DNA of 64,000 nucleotides from the NCBI RefSeq assembly GCF_900104095.1, contig NZ_FNJO01000015.1, forward strand, positions 1-64,000. The letters run 5' to 3'. Position numbers and translations under genes: made by a program. This DNA comes from Ralstonia sp. 25mfcol4.1. GTDB lineage: Bacteria > Pseudomonadota > Gammaproteobacteria > Burkholderiales > Burkholderiaceae. Positions 1 through 8,340 of the stretch are shown here, piece by piece; position 1 is the first letter of the stretch, and each line of letters opens with the position of its first letter. A model generated the notes under the pieces. The model worked only from the letters and a program-made list of their open reading frames with translations, ran no database searches and was not told where the DNA came from.

Positions 1-408
1 GTGCTCAAGGGCGCCCGTGGCGGCGACACCCCCGGCATGAGCGAGGCCGAGATCTACGAGATGTTCCCGAACCTGCGCGAGCGCAAGCAAAGCCAGGGCA
101 CGCGCCTGTCGGGCGGCGAACAGCAGATGCTGGCCGTGGGCCGCATCCTGCGCACGGGCGCGAACCTGCTGCTGCTCGACGAGATCTCCGAGGGCCTGGC
201 GCCGGTGATCGTGCAGGCGCTGGCGCGCATGATCCTGATGCTCAAGAAGAAGGGCTACACCGTGGTCATGGTGGAGCAGAACTTCCGCTTTGCCGCGCCG
301 CTGGCCGACCGCTTCTACGTGATGGAGCACGGCACCATCGTCGAACGCTTTGCCGCCAGCGAGCTGCAGGCCAAGATGCCGGTGCTGAACGAACTGCTCG
401 GGGTCTGA
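1..408 (+). CDS. livF: Liv-type ABC transporter ATP-binding protein (LivF-like), 5' end cut by window
   Basis: This is the C-terminal 135 residues of a cytoplasmic ATPase that powers uptake of branched-chain or related amino acids. The ABC signature LSGGE (visible residues 36-40), Walker B LLLLDE (56-61) and the LivF-typical VEQN switch (91-94) are present. Walker A is missing because the gene begins before base 1; the GTG at base 1 is not taken as the start. A binding protein and two permeases (LivH, LivM) follow on the same strand, so it belongs to one transporter. LivF rather than LivG is chosen from LSGGEQQMLAVGR and VEQN. Substrate is unknown. Confidence 0.9.
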   Translation: MLKGARGGDTPGMSEAEIYEMFPNLRERKQSQGTRLSGGEQQMLAVGRILRTGANLLLLDEISEGLAPVIVQALARMILMLKKKGYTVVMVEQNFRFAAPLADRFYVMEHGTIVERFAASELQAKMPVLNELLGV

Positions 409-519
409 CCCGCTGCGCCCCACCGGCGCCAGGGTCGCAATTTCGGATCGTGTGAATCGTATTTTTACGAGATGGCAGGAACGGGTGGCAGCTTGCCGCC
501 GCAACTCAGGAGACAAGAC

Positions 520-1728
520 ATGAAGATGAATCGGCTGGCTGTCGCAGTGGCGGCAACTGTCTTTGGCGCGTTTGCAGGGGGCGCCTCGGCGCAGGTATCG
601 AACGATACGGTGAAGATCGGCTACATCACCGACATGTCGGGCCTGTACGCGGACATCGACGGCCCGGGCGGCCTCGAAGCGATCAAGATGGCCATCGAGG
701 ACCACGGTGGCAAGGTGCTGGGCAAGTCGATCGAACTGGTCAGCGCCGATCACCAGAACAAGGCCGACATCGCCGCGTCGAAGGCGCGCGAATGGATGGA
801 CCAGCAGGGTCTGGACATGCTGCTGGGCGGCACCAACTCCGCCACGGGCCTGGCCATGAACAAGGTGGCGCAGGAAAAGAAGCGCGTGTACTTCAACATC
901 GGCGCCGGCACGGCCCGCCTGACGAACGAAGAGTGCTCGCCGTACACGGTGCACTACGCCTACGACACGGTAGCGCTGGCCAAGGGCACCGGCAGCGCGG
1001 TGGTGAAGCAGGGCGGCAAGAAGTGGTTCTTCCTGACCGCCGACTACGCCTTCGGCCATTCGCTCGAAAGCGACACGGCAGCCGTGGTGAAGGCCAATGG
1101 CGGCACGGTGGTGGGCCAGGTGCGCCACCCGCTGTCGGCGTCGGACTTCTCGTCGTTCCTGCTGCAGGCGCAGGCATCGAAGGCTGACATCCTGGGCCTG
1201 GCCAATGCCGGCGGCGACACGATCAACGCGATCAAGGCCGCCAAGGAATTCGGCATCACCAAGACCATGAAGATTGCCGGCCTGCTGATGTTCATCAATG
1301 ACGTGCACAGCCTGGGCCTGAAGAACACCGAAGGCCTGCTGATGACCGACAGCTGGTACTGGGACATGAACGACGACACCCGCAAGTTCGCGAACCGCTT
1401 CTTCGGCAAGATGAAGAAGATGCCGAGCAGCCTGCAGGCCGCCGACTACTCCGCCGTCAGCACGTACCTGAAGGCCGTGGAAGCCGCCAAGACCGATGAT
1501 CCGGACAAGGTCATGGCCGAGCTGAAGAAGATGAAGATCAACGACTTCTACAACAAGAGCTACATCCGCGCCGATGGCCGGAACATCCACGACATGTACC
1601 TGATGCAGGTCAAGGCTCCGGCGGATTCGAAGAAGCCTTGGGACTACCTGAAGGTGGCGGCGACGATCCCGGGCGACCAGGCGTTCACGACGGTGGCCGA
1701 GTCGAAGTGCTCGATCTTGAAGAAGTAA
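520..1728 (+). CDS. Liv-type ABC transporter periplasmic substrate-binding protein
   Basis: A 402-residue periplasmic binding protein of the type-1 (LivJ/LivK, Peripla_BP_6) family that captures a solute for the adjacent LivH/LivM permease. A Sec signal peptide covers about residues 1-24, with cleavage after GASA and mature start QVSND. The fold signature VKIGYITDMSGLYADIDGPG follows at once. ATG at 520 is preferred over the longer in-frame ATG at 472 because an AGGAG site lies at 508-512 and the signal peptide then begins correctly. It lies between livF and livH, in the usual position. At about 400 residues it is slightly longer than classical LivK. Ligand cannot be read from sequence; amino acid, urea or a carboxylate are all possible. 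Confidence 0.88.
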   Translation: MKMNRLAVAVAATVFGAFAGGASAQVSNDTVKIGYITDMSGLYADIDGPGGLEAIKMAIEDHGGKVLGKSIELVSADHQNKADIAASKAREWMDQQGLDMLLGGTNSATGLAMNKVAQEKKRVYFNIGAGTARLTNEECSPYTVHYAYDTVALAKGTGSAVVKQGGKKWFFLTADYAFGHSLESDTAAVVKANGGTVVGQVRHPLSASDFSSFLLQAQASKADILGLANAGGDTINAIKAAKEFGITKTMKIAGLLMFINDVHSLGLKNTEGLLMTDSWYWDMNDDTRKFANRFFGKMKKMPSSLQAADYSAVSTYLKAVEAAKTDDPDKVMAELKKMKINDFYNKSYIRADGRNIHDMYLMQVKAPADSKKPWDYLKVAATIPGDQAFTTVAESKCSILKK

Positions 1729-1743
1729 GTTGTGTTGTCTTGC

Positions 1744-1865
1744 TCCCTTCTCCCGTGCGGGAGAGGGGCGGGGGGAGAGGGCGGGCGGTCCTGACGGGAG
1801 GGATCCCGATTTGAACCGCTGAACCCTCTTCCCCGAACCCCCTCCCACGCGTGGGAGCGGGGAGA
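1744..1865. repeat. Intergenic inverted-repeat element between binding protein and livH
   Basis: Two GC-rich palindromes face each other: TCTCCCGTGCGGGAGA at 1749-1764 and CTCCCACGCGTGGGAG at 1842-1857. They are flanked by complementary G-rich (1765-1780) and C-rich (1823-1846) tracts, so the whole stretch can fold into a long imperfect hairpin. The layout resembles dispersed intergenic REP/MITE-like elements common in proteobacteria. It sits inside a transporter operon, where it could damp expression of the distal permease genes. Confidence 0.6.
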
Positions 1866-1887
1866 AACAATCAGGCAATCGACGCCC

Positions 1888-2772
1888 ATGGATATTTTCG
1901 GAATTCCGCTACCCGCCATGCTGTCCCAGCTGCTGCTGGGCCTGGTCAATGGCGCTTTCTACGCGATGCTGAGCCTGGGTCTGGCCGTGATCTTCGGCCT
2001 GCTCAACGTGATCAACTTCGCGCACGGCGCGCTGTTCATGCTCGGTGCCGTGCTGGCGTGGGCCGGCATGGAATACGCCGGCCTCAACTACTGGGTGATG
2101 CTGGTGCTGTCGCCGCTTGTGGTGGGCCTGCTGGGCGTCGTCATCGAGAAGACGATGCTGCGCTGGATCTACAAGCTCGATCACATCTACGGCCTGCTGC
2201 TCACGCTGGGCATCACGCTGATCATCGAAGGTATCTTCCGCTCGATCTACGGCGTGTCCGGCCTGCCGTATTCGCCGCCCGACGCGCTGCAGGGTGCCAC
2301 GGACCTGGGCTTCATGATCCTGCCGAACTATCGTGCCTGGGTGGTGGCCGCGTCGGTGGTGGTGTGCCTGGCTACGTGGTTCACGATCGAAAAGACCAAG
2401 CTGGGTGCCTACCTGCGCGCCGGCACCGAGAATCCGAAGATGGTGGAAGCCTTCGGCGTCAACGTGCCGCTGATGGTGACGCTGACCTACGGCTTTGGCG
2501 TGGCGCTGGCGGCGTTTGCCGGCGTGCTGGCGGCGCCGGTCATTCAGGTGTCGCCGCTGATGGGCCAGAACCTGATCATCATCGTGTTCGCCGTGGTGGT
2601 GATCGGCGGCATGGGATCGATCATGGGATCGATCATCACGGGCCTCGGGCTCGGCGTGATCGAGGGGCTGACCAAGGTGTTCTATCCGGAAGCATCGTCG
2701 ACCGTGGTGTTCTTCATCATGGTGATCGTGCTGCTGCTGCGCCCGGCCGGGCTGTTCGGGAGGGAAAAGTGA
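1888..2772 (+). CDS. livH: Liv-type ABC transporter permease LivH
   Basis: A 294-residue inner-membrane permease, one of the two transmembrane subunits of the Liv transporter. It is hydrophobic throughout, with about eight segments, and carries the family features LVNGAFYAMLSLGLAVIFGL near the N-terminus and GGMGSIMGSIITGLGLGVIE near residues 235-255. Length is typical for LivH. The end overlaps the next start by one base (TGATG), implying translational coupling to livM. A repeat element occupies the 160-base gap before it. Confidence 0.93.
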   Translation: MDIFGIPLPAMLSQLLLGLVNGAFYAMLSLGLAVIFGLLNVINFAHGALFMLGAVLAWAGMEYAGLNYWVMLVLSPLVVGLLGVVIEKTMLRWIYKLDHIYGLLLTLGITLIIEGIFRSIYGVSGLPYSPPDALQGATDLGFMILPNYRAWVVAASVVVCLATWFTIEKTKLGAYLRAGTENPKMVEAFGVNVPLMVTLTYGFGVALAAFAGVLAAPVIQVSPLMGQNLIIIVFAVVVIGGMGSIMGSIITGLGLGVIEGLTKVFYPEASSTVVFFIMVIVLLLRPAGLFGREK

Positions 2773-3815
2773 TGAGCGGGCAGACTGGACAAACGGCCGT
2801 GGCCGTCGAGGCCAAGGGCTTCAAGGAAGGGACCGGATTGCAGAAGAAGGTGCTCTACGGCCTGCTGCTGCTGGGCCTGATCGTGGCGCCGCTGGCCGGC
2901 GCCTACCCGGTGTTCGTGCTCAAGGTGCTGTGCTTCGCGCTGTTCGCGTGCGCGTTCAACCTGCTGATCGGCTTTACGGGGCTGCTGTCGTTCGGCCATG
3001 CGGCGTTCTTCGGCGGTGCGGGCTACGCGGCCGGCCATGCGATGAAGGTGTGGGGCGTGACGCCGGAACTGGGCCTGCTGTTCGGCACGCTGTCGGGCGC
3101 CGTGATTGGCTACGTGGTGGGTTCGCTGGCCATTCGCCGCCAGGGCATCTACTTCTCGATGATCACGCTCGCGCTGGCGCAGATGCTGTTCTTCTTCTGC
3201 CTGCAGGCGCCGTTCACGGGCGGCGAGGACGGGCTCCAGGGCATTCCGCGCGGCAAGCTGTTCGGCGTGTTGTCGCTGGCCGACGACATGACGCTGTACT
3301 ACGTGGCGCTGCTGATCATCGTGCTTGCCTTCGCGCTGATCGTGCGTACCGTGCACTCGCCGTTCGGCCAGATCCTGAAGGCCATCCGCGAGAACGAGCC
3401 GCGCGCGATCTCGCTGGGTTACGACGTCGACCGCTTCAAGCTGCTGGCCTTCGTCATCTCGGCGGCGCTGTCGGGCCTGGCCGGGTCGATCAAGGCGCTG
3501 GTGCTGGGCTTCGGCACGCTGACCGACGTGCACTGGTCGATGTCGGGCTCGGTGATCCTGATGACGCTGGTGGGCGGGCTGGGTACGCTGTCGGGCCCGA
3601 TCGTCGGTGCCTTCGTGGTCGTGGCGCTGGAGAACAAGCTTGGCGACATCGGCACGTTCCTGGCCAACCTGACGGGCATTGGCTGGTTCAACGCGCTGGG
3701 CGAGTCGGTGACAATGGTGACCGGCGTGATCTTCGTGATCTGCGTGCTGACCTTCCGCCGCGGCATCATGGGCGAACTGATTGCGCTGACGGGCCGGAAA
3801 TCGGACAAGCCCTAG
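2772..3815 (+). CDS. livM: Liv-type ABC transporter permease LivM
   Basis: A 347-residue second transmembrane subunit. The LivM hallmark GFTGLLSFGHAAFFGGAGYA lies near residues 65-85, and the cytoplasmic coupling-loop motif IRENEPRAISLGYDV lies near 205-220. ATG at 2772 is used because it overlaps the livH stop by one base; the longer in-frame reading from 1851 runs across livH in another frame and is not real. A hairpin followed by Ts at 3834-3855 closes the operon. Both permeases, the binding protein and one ATPase are visible; the LivG partner presumably lies before base 1. Confidence 0.93.
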   Translation: MSGQTGQTAVAVEAKGFKEGTGLQKKVLYGLLLLGLIVAPLAGAYPVFVLKVLCFALFACAFNLLIGFTGLLSFGHAAFFGGAGYAAGHAMKVWGVTPELGLLFGTLSGAVIGYVVGSLAIRRQGIYFSMITLALAQMLFFFCLQAPFTGGEDGLQGIPRGKLFGVLSLADDMTLYYVALLIIVLAFALIVRTVHSPFGQILKAIRENEPRAISLGYDVDRFKLLAFVISAALSGLAGSIKALVLGFGTLTDVHWSMSGSVILMTLVGGLGTLSGPIVGAFVVVALENKLGDIGTFLANLTGIGWFNALGESVTMVTGVIFVICVLTFRRGIMGELIALTGRKSDKP

Positions 3816-3833
3816 CCGGCACCCAGAGTGGAG

Positions 3834-3855
3834 ATCGGGCAACATGCCCGATTTT
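3834..3855 (+). terminator. Rho-independent terminator after livM
   Basis: A 7-bp stem ATCGGGC/GCCCGAT with a 5-base loop is followed by a short T run. It lies 19 bases after the livM stop. Confidence 0.7.
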
Positions 3856-3876
3856 GGGGCTAGGGTTATTGCTGAC

Positions 3877-3905
3877 TTGTTTCATACGCACCGGTTCGTT
3901 ACATT
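3877..3905 (+). promoter_or_regulatory. Candidate sigma70 promoter for a short transcript
   Basis: TTGTTT (3877-3882) and TACATT (3900-3905) are separated by 17 bases. The match is moderate, but the position just ahead of a 120-base stretch ending in a strong terminator supports it. Confidence 0.4.
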
Positions 3906-4033
3906 GCATATACGGTTTTCGCAGGTTACTTGGAGGCGGAAGCGAGGAGACGACAGGCGCGCACCCGGTGTCGGGTAGCAGCAGCCAATACGATAAAGAG
4001 GCGTTGCTGGGTGATCCCTGGCAACGCCTTTTT
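3906..4033 (+). ncRNA. Candidate small RNA or leader ending in a strong terminator
   Basis: Between a possible promoter and a strong terminator lies about 125 bases without a convincing reading frame. It contains a small hairpin ACCCG/CGGGT (3963-3976) and ends in a 9-bp hairpin AGGCGTTGC/GCAACGCCT (3999-4007 with 4021-4029) followed by Ts. This is the layout of a trans-acting small RNA, or of an attenuated leader for the gene at 4159. No known RNA family was recognised. Confidence 0.35.
3999..4033 (+). terminator. Rho-independent terminator
   Basis: A 9-bp perfect stem AGGCGTTGC/GCAACGCCT, 13-base loop and T run. It is too far from livM, which has its own terminator, so it probably ends a separate short transcript. 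Confidence 0.75.
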
Positions 4034-4158
4034 CATTTCGGCCTCCCGGAAACCGCCGCTCGCGCCACCTGCCCGAGTGGATGTGCGGCTAATGCATCTT
4101 TGGCATGACCGCCCGCCAGCCCCCATGCGACAATGCCGGCAGCTTCCTTCGCCCGGCC

Positions 4159-4686
4159 ATGTCCATCCCTTCCGCATCTCCCCGTTTCCAAAAAGTGCAG
4201 TATCAGCTACGCGTTGGCGTCAGCGCCGATGGTCCCGCCATCGATGGCTGGCTGAATGCGCGCGCGCCACTGCCGGTGCCCGAAGCACGCGCCAGGCGAC
4301 TGTCTCTGGATGCCTTGCTGGAGCAGGGCGGCCACGGCATCTGCCTGCTGGGGGGCTGCACCAGCGCGGTGCGCGAAGGCGGCGATTCCCTTGAGGCCGA
4401 TGCTGCGCTGGCCTGCCTGATGCCTGTCACGCTGGTTCACAGCCTGGCGCTGGGCGGGCGCGTGGCGATAGCGGCCGAGTGGTGGCCGCCGGCCGCCGAT
4501 GCTGCGGGCTGGCTCGACGCCGCCTCCCAGCTGCTGGCCGACTGGTGCCGTGCTCATGGCATCCGCCATATCCGGCTGGCGCCGGGGCTGGTGGCCGACA
4601 CTTCGGGGCCGCCGGAAGGATTCGCGCGCGATGCCGACGGCCTGTGGCTGCGCAGCCTGATTCCCACGCCGAAACGCCTGGGCTGA
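4159..4686 (+). CDS. Hypothetical protein
   Basis: A 175-residue protein I do not recognise. It has no clear signal peptide or membrane helix, is rich in Ala, Gly and Leu, and contains HGICLLGGCTSAVREG, a run of Trp residues (AAEWWPPAADAAGWLDAA) and HGIRHIRLAPG. The codon bias matches neighbouring genes and no overlapping frame looks better, which supports it being real. The start is uncertain: ATG 4159 is chosen because a -10-like GACAAT lies just upstream of it. An in-frame ATG at 4105 would add 18 residues of low-quality sequence. It stands alone between a candidate small RNA and a TSUP permease. Function is unknown. Confidence 0.6.
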   Translation: MSIPSASPRFQKVQYQLRVGVSADGPAIDGWLNARAPLPVPEARARRLSLDALLEQGGHGICLLGGCTSAVREGGDSLEADAALACLMPVTLVHSLALGGRVAIAAEWWPPAADAAGWLDAASQLLADWCRAHGIRHIRLAPGLVADTSGPPEGFARDADGLWLRSLIPTPKRLG

Positions 4687-4813
4687 CCCGCACAGCGGGC
4701 CGTTTTGCCGCCGGGGCGCTGCGGCGCGTTCCGCCGATTCCGCCGATTCCGCAGTTTTCCCCGATTCCTTTCGAATCCCTTCACCGCTTCTCGACCGTTC
4801 GGACTGTTCGACC

Positions 4814-5572
4814 ATGGAGTTTGTATTTCTGGCCGCCGCCGCCTTTCTGGCCGGCATGATCGACGCCGTGGCGGGCGGGGGCGGCCTCGTGCAGGTGCCG
4901 GCGCTGTTCTCGACCTATCCCAACATGTCGCCGGCCACGCTGATCGGCACGACCAAGGTAGCGTCGCTGGCCGGCACGTCCAACGCCGCCTATCGCTTTG
5001 CGCGCAAGGTGCGGATCTACTGGGGCGCCACCGGCCCCGCGATGCTGGCGGCCTTCGTGTTCTCGATGGCCGGCGCGTGGACGCTGACGATGATCCCCGC
5101 CGAGCCGCTGCGCAAGGCGCTGCCTTTCGTGCTGCTGATCCTGCTGATCTATACGGTGGTGAAGAAGGATCTGGGCACCGAGCACGCGCCGGTGCTGTCG
5201 GGCGGGCGCGAACGGCTGGCGGCGCTGCTGGCCGGCGCGGCGATCGGGTTCTACGACGGCGTGTTCGGGCCTGGCACGGGCAGCTTCCTCATGATCGTGT
5301 TCGTGCGCGTGTTCGGCTACGACTTCCTGCACGCATCGGCTTCGGCCAAGATCGTCAACCTGGCCACCAACCTGGCCGCGCTGCTGTTGCTGGCGGCGAA
5401 AGGCCATGTGTGGTGGCAGCTCGGCATCGTGATGGCCCTGGCCAACGTGGCCGGCAGCCAGGTGGGCAGCAAGCTGGCGCTGCGCCACGGCAGCCGCTTC
5501 GTGCGCAAGGTGTTCATCGCGGTGGTCAGCGCGCTGATCCTGAAGACGGCCTACGACGCGTTCCTGCGCTAA
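4814..5572 (+). CDS. TSUP (TauE/SafE) family membrane permease
   Basis: A 252-residue integral inner-membrane protein with about seven to eight hydrophobic segments. The family signature FLAGMIDAVAGGGGLVQVPAL is at residues 11-31, and the second repeat's DGVFGPGTGSF lies near residue 150. These internal repeats around GGGG and GPGTGS are characteristic of the TSUP family, which exports or imports sulfite, sulfonates and other small organic anions. The substrate here cannot be assigned. ATG 4814 gives a complete first helix; several in-frame alternatives upstream would add non-hydrophobic sequence. The gene is monocistronic, with the leader RNA of the next operon following. Confidence 0.88.
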   Translation: MEFVFLAAAAFLAGMIDAVAGGGGLVQVPALFSTYPNMSPATLIGTTKVASLAGTSNAAYRFARKVRIYWGATGPAMLAAFVFSMAGAWTLTMIPAEPLRKALPFVLLILLIYTVVKKDLGTEHAPVLSGGRERLAALLAGAAIGFYDGVFGPGTGSFLMIVFVRVFGYDFLHASASAKIVNLATNLAALLLLAAKGHVWWQLGIVMALANVAGSQVGSKLALRHGSRFVRKVFIAVVSALILKTAYDAFLR

Positions 5573-5921
5573 GCCGCCGCAGGTGTCCGCGGCGGGCTGT
5601 AAACGCCGCCGGACAACGGAAACCCGCGACTGTTGCGCCTGCGCTGCTGCGGGTTAATCCGGCCTTTTCGTATCACATCGCTGTGTTAGACTCGATTCGC
5701 ATTCCCGACCGAGCGGTCGGGGAATGCAACTGCGCAATCCGGGGGTAATGGCGCAGGACGGGAAAAAACGGGACGAACTTCGATGTTCCCGGCTGAGATC
5801 GGATGCCAGCGTTGCATCCGCCAAAGAGCCCGCCAGAGTGGGCCACAAAAAACTGAAGGCATCCGTCGGCCGGAAGCCGGCGGATGCCTTTTTCCGTTTT
5901 TGGAATCGAAGGAGACAAGCC
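5573..5921 (+). ncRNA. Structured leader RNA of the second Liv cluster (possible attenuator or riboswitch)
   Basis: This 349-base gap holds no gene but dense secondary structure. Seen in order: a near-perfect hairpin GCATTCCCGACCG/CGGTCGGGGAATGC (5699-5727); CTGCGC/GCGCAG (5730-5755); CGGATGC/GCATCCG (5800-5820); and a 15-bp hairpin ending in Ts (5856-5893). The third hairpin repeats the outer stem of the last: CGGATGCC at 5800-5807 can pair with GGCATCCG at 5858-5865 and so destroy the terminator. Mutually exclusive pairings before a binding-protein gene are typical of a transcription attenuator. No known riboswitch class was recognised; a stand-alone small RNA is the alternative. Confidence 0.5.
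5856..5893 (+). terminator. Strong intrinsic terminator upstream of a coding region
   Basis: A continuous 15-bp hairpin (5856-5870 with 5876-5890) with a CGGAA loop and trailing Ts. It ends 28 bases before the binding-protein ATG at 5922, so transcription must read through it or start after it. Confidence 0.85.
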
Positions 5922-7070
5922 ATGACGTTCAAGCGCGCCAGCCTGCTGGCACTTGCCGCCGCCAGTCTGTTCTCGGGCGCGGTCAGCGCCCAGGTGAAGG
6001 TCGGGGTCACGGTTTCGGCCACCGGGCCGGCCGCCTCGCTCGGCATCCCCGAGAAAAACACCTTCACGCTGCTGCGCAAGGAAATCGCCGGCAAGAAGAT
6101 CGAGTACATCGTGCTTGACGATGCTACCGACACGACCACGGCGGTCAAGAACACGCGCAAGCTGATCAGCGAAGACAAGGTCGATGTGGTGGTGGGCTCC
6201 ACCGTCACGCCCAATTCGCTGGCCATGGTGGATGTGGCTGCCGAAAGCGAGACGCCGATGATCTCGATGGCCGCCTCGGCCCGCATCATCGAGCCGATGG
6301 ACAGCAAGCGCGCCTGGATCTTCAAGACGCCGCAGAACGACTCGCACATGGCAACCGCCCTGGCCGAGCACATGACCAGCAACAACGTGAAGACGGTGGC
6401 ATTCATCGGCTTCGCGGACGCCTATGGCGACAGCTGGGCACAGGAATTCGCCAAGGTGGCGGAAATGCGCAAGCTCAAGGTGGTGGCCAACGAGCGTTTC
6501 GCGCGTACCGACAATTCGGTGACGGGCCAGGTGCTGAAGATGATGGGCACCAATCCGGACGCCGTGCTGATCGCCGGTTCGGGTACGCCCGCCGCGCTGC
6601 CGGCCAAGGCGCTCAAGGAGCGCGGCTACAAGGGCAAGATCTACCAGACGCACGGCGTGGCCAACCCCGACTTCCTGCGCGTATGCGGCAAGGATTGCGA
6701 AGGCACGTTCCTGCCGGCCGGCCCGCTGCTGGTGGCCGAGCAGCTGCCCGACAGCAATCCGATGAAGAAGCCGGCCATGACCTACAAGACCGCGTACGAG
6801 AAGGCGTTCGGCGGACAGGTATCCACCTTCGGCGGCCACGCCTGGGATGCCGGCCTGCTGCTGCAGAACGCGATTCCAGAGGCGCTCAAGAAGGGCCAGC
6901 CCGGCACGAAGGAATTCCGCAAGGCGCTGCGCGATGCGCTGGAGCAGACGAAGAACCTGCCGGTATCGCACGGCATCATCAACATGAGCCCCACCGACCA
7001 CCTCGGCATGGACCAGCGCGCGCGCGTGATGGTGCAGATCGTCGATGGCAAGTGGAAGCTGCAGAAGTAA
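5922..7070 (+). CDS. Liv-type ABC transporter periplasmic substrate-binding protein
   Basis: A 382-residue type-1 periplasmic binding protein. The signal peptide is about residues 1-23 (MTFKRASLLALAAASLFSGA, cleavage after VSA), followed by QVKVGVTVSATGPAASLGIP, the usual first strand and ligand loop. ATG 5922 is set by the strong AAGGAG site at 5909-5914. A strong terminator lies 28 bases before the start and another (7124-7155) separates it from its permease genes, so binding protein and permeases can be made in different amounts. It pairs with livH, the livM-livG fusion and livF downstream. The ligand is not evident. Confidence 0.9.
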   Translation: MTFKRASLLALAAASLFSGAVSAQVKVGVTVSATGPAASLGIPEKNTFTLLRKEIAGKKIEYIVLDDATDTTTAVKNTRKLISEDKVDVVVGSTVTPNSLAMVDVAAESETPMISMAASARIIEPMDSKRAWIFKTPQNDSHMATALAEHMTSNNVKTVAFIGFADAYGDSWAQEFAKVAEMRKLKVVANERFARTDNSVTGQVLKMMGTNPDAVLIAGSGTPAALPAKALKERGYKGKIYQTHGVANPDFLRVCGKDCEGTFLPAGPLLVAEQLPDSNPMKKPAMTYKTAYEKAFGGQVSTFGGHAWDAGLLLQNAIPEALKKGQPGTKEFRKALRDALEQTKNLPVSHGIINMSPTDHLGMDQRARVMVQIVDGKWKLQK

Positions 7071-7123
7071 GCCGGCAAAGACGACCGGCTGGCAGGGGTC
7101 ACACGCTGGCAGCGTAGCAACGC

Positions 7124-7155
7124 AGGGCGCATGGCAGACCATGCGCCCTTTTTTT
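7124..7155 (+). terminator. Rho-independent terminator between binding protein and livH
   Basis: An 11-bp perfect stem AGGGCGCATGG/CCATGCGCCCT with a CAGA loop and seven Ts. It probably reduces transcription into the permease genes relative to the binding protein. Confidence 0.9.
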
Positions 7156-7284
7156 GCCTCCGTGATTTCCCGCCACCCTCTAGGCATTGCGCGGGGGAGT
7201 CTCTAAGCTGAGGCTGCGGTAGCGGCAAGCAGGCAATTTTCAGGCACGGGCGCCCACCACGCGCGCACATAACACGGGCAGACA

Positions 7285-8337
7285 ATGGACCTATCGATTG
7301 CGGCCATTCTGGCGCAGGACGGCATCACCTCCGGCGCGATCTACGCGCTGCTGGCACTGGCACTCGTGCTGGTGTTTTCGGTGACGCGCGTCATCTTCAT
7401 CCCCCAGGGCGAGTTCGTGGCTTACGGCGCGCTGACGCTGGCCGCGATGCAGGCCGGCCATGCGCCGCAAACCACGTGGCTGCTGCTGGCCATGGGCGTG
7501 CTGACGTTCCTCTACGATGGCGTGGCGGTGCTGCGCAGCCCCGAACTGCGGCTGAGCGCGCCGCGCCGCATCCTGGTCCTGGCGGGCAAGTACCTGCTGT
7601 TCCCGGGCGTCGTGCATGTCCTGGTGCAGCAGTACGGCGGCATGCCGCTGCCGATGCTGGTGCAGATCGCGCTGACGCTGCTGATCGTGATCCCGCTGGG
7701 CCCGATGCTCTATCGCCTGGCCTATCAGCCGCTGGCCGAGGCCAGCACGCTGGTGCTGCTGATCGTGTCGGTCGGCGTGCATTTCGCGCTGGTGGGATTG
7801 GGGCTGGTGATGTTCGGTGCCGAAGGCTCGCGCACGAATCCGTTTTCCGATGCACGCTTCGATGTGGGCAGCCTCAGCGTGTCGGGGCAGAGCCTGTGGG
7901 TCGTGGTGGTGTCAGGTGTGCTGATCGCCGCGCTGTACTTCTATTTCGAGCGCACGCTGCAGGGCAAGGCACTGCGCGCCACCGCCGTGAACCGCCTGGG
8001 CGCGCGGCTGGTGGGCATCGGCACGACGCAGGCCGGGCGCCTGTCGTTCACGCTGGCCGCCGCGATGGGCGCGCTGTGCGGCATCCTGATCGCACCGCTG
8101 ACGACGATCTACTACGAGTCGGGCTTCCTGGTGGGGCTCAAGGGGTTCGTTGGCGCCATCGTCGGCGGCCTGGCCAGCTACCCGGTGGCGGCGCTGGGCG
8201 CGCTGCTGGTGGGACTGCTCGAATCGTATTCGTCGTTCTGGGCCAGCGCGTTCAAGGAGGTCATCGTCTTCACGCTGATCATTCCGGTGCTGCTGTGGCG
8301 TTCGCTGACCAGCAAGCATGTCGAGGAAGAGGAGTAA
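7285..8337 (+). CDS. livH: Liv-type ABC transporter permease LivH
   Basis: A 350-residue inner-membrane permease. The LivH opening [20 protein letters not shown] and the closing [20 protein letters not shown] are both visible. It is about 55 residues longer than classical LivH because of an extra segment near residues 55-115 ([13 protein letters not shown] and a further hydrophobic stretch), suggesting one or two extra helices. It is followed after three bases by the livM-livG fusion, so the two are certainly cotranscribed. No second promoter was identified in the 130 bases between the upstream terminator and this start. Confidence 0.9.
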   Translation: MDLSIAAILAQDGITSGAIYALLALALVLVFSVTRVIFIPQGEFVAYGALTLAAMQAGHAPQTTWLLLAMGVLTFLYDGVAVLRSPELRLSAPRRILVLAGKYLLFPGVVHVLVQQYGGMPLPMLVQIALTLLIVIPLGPMLYRLAYQPLAEASTLVLLIVSVGVHFALVGLGLVMFGAEGSRTNPFSDARFDVGSLSVSGQSLWVVVVSGVLIAALYFYFERTLQGKALRATAVNRLGARLVGIGTTQAGRLSFTLAAAMGALCGILIAPLTTIYYESGFLVGLKGFVGAIVGGLASYPVAALGALLVGLLESYSSFWASAFKEVIVFTLIIPVLLWRSLTSKHVEEEE

Positions 8338-8340
8338 GCC

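Noticed and set aside
1-3. GTG at the first base as a start of the LivF-like gene
   Set aside because: The protein lacks Walker A from this point, so the gene clearly begins before the window.
2682-3845. A 387-residue open frame opposite livM
   Set aside because: Shadow of the highly G+C-biased livM codons; no ribosome site or family match.
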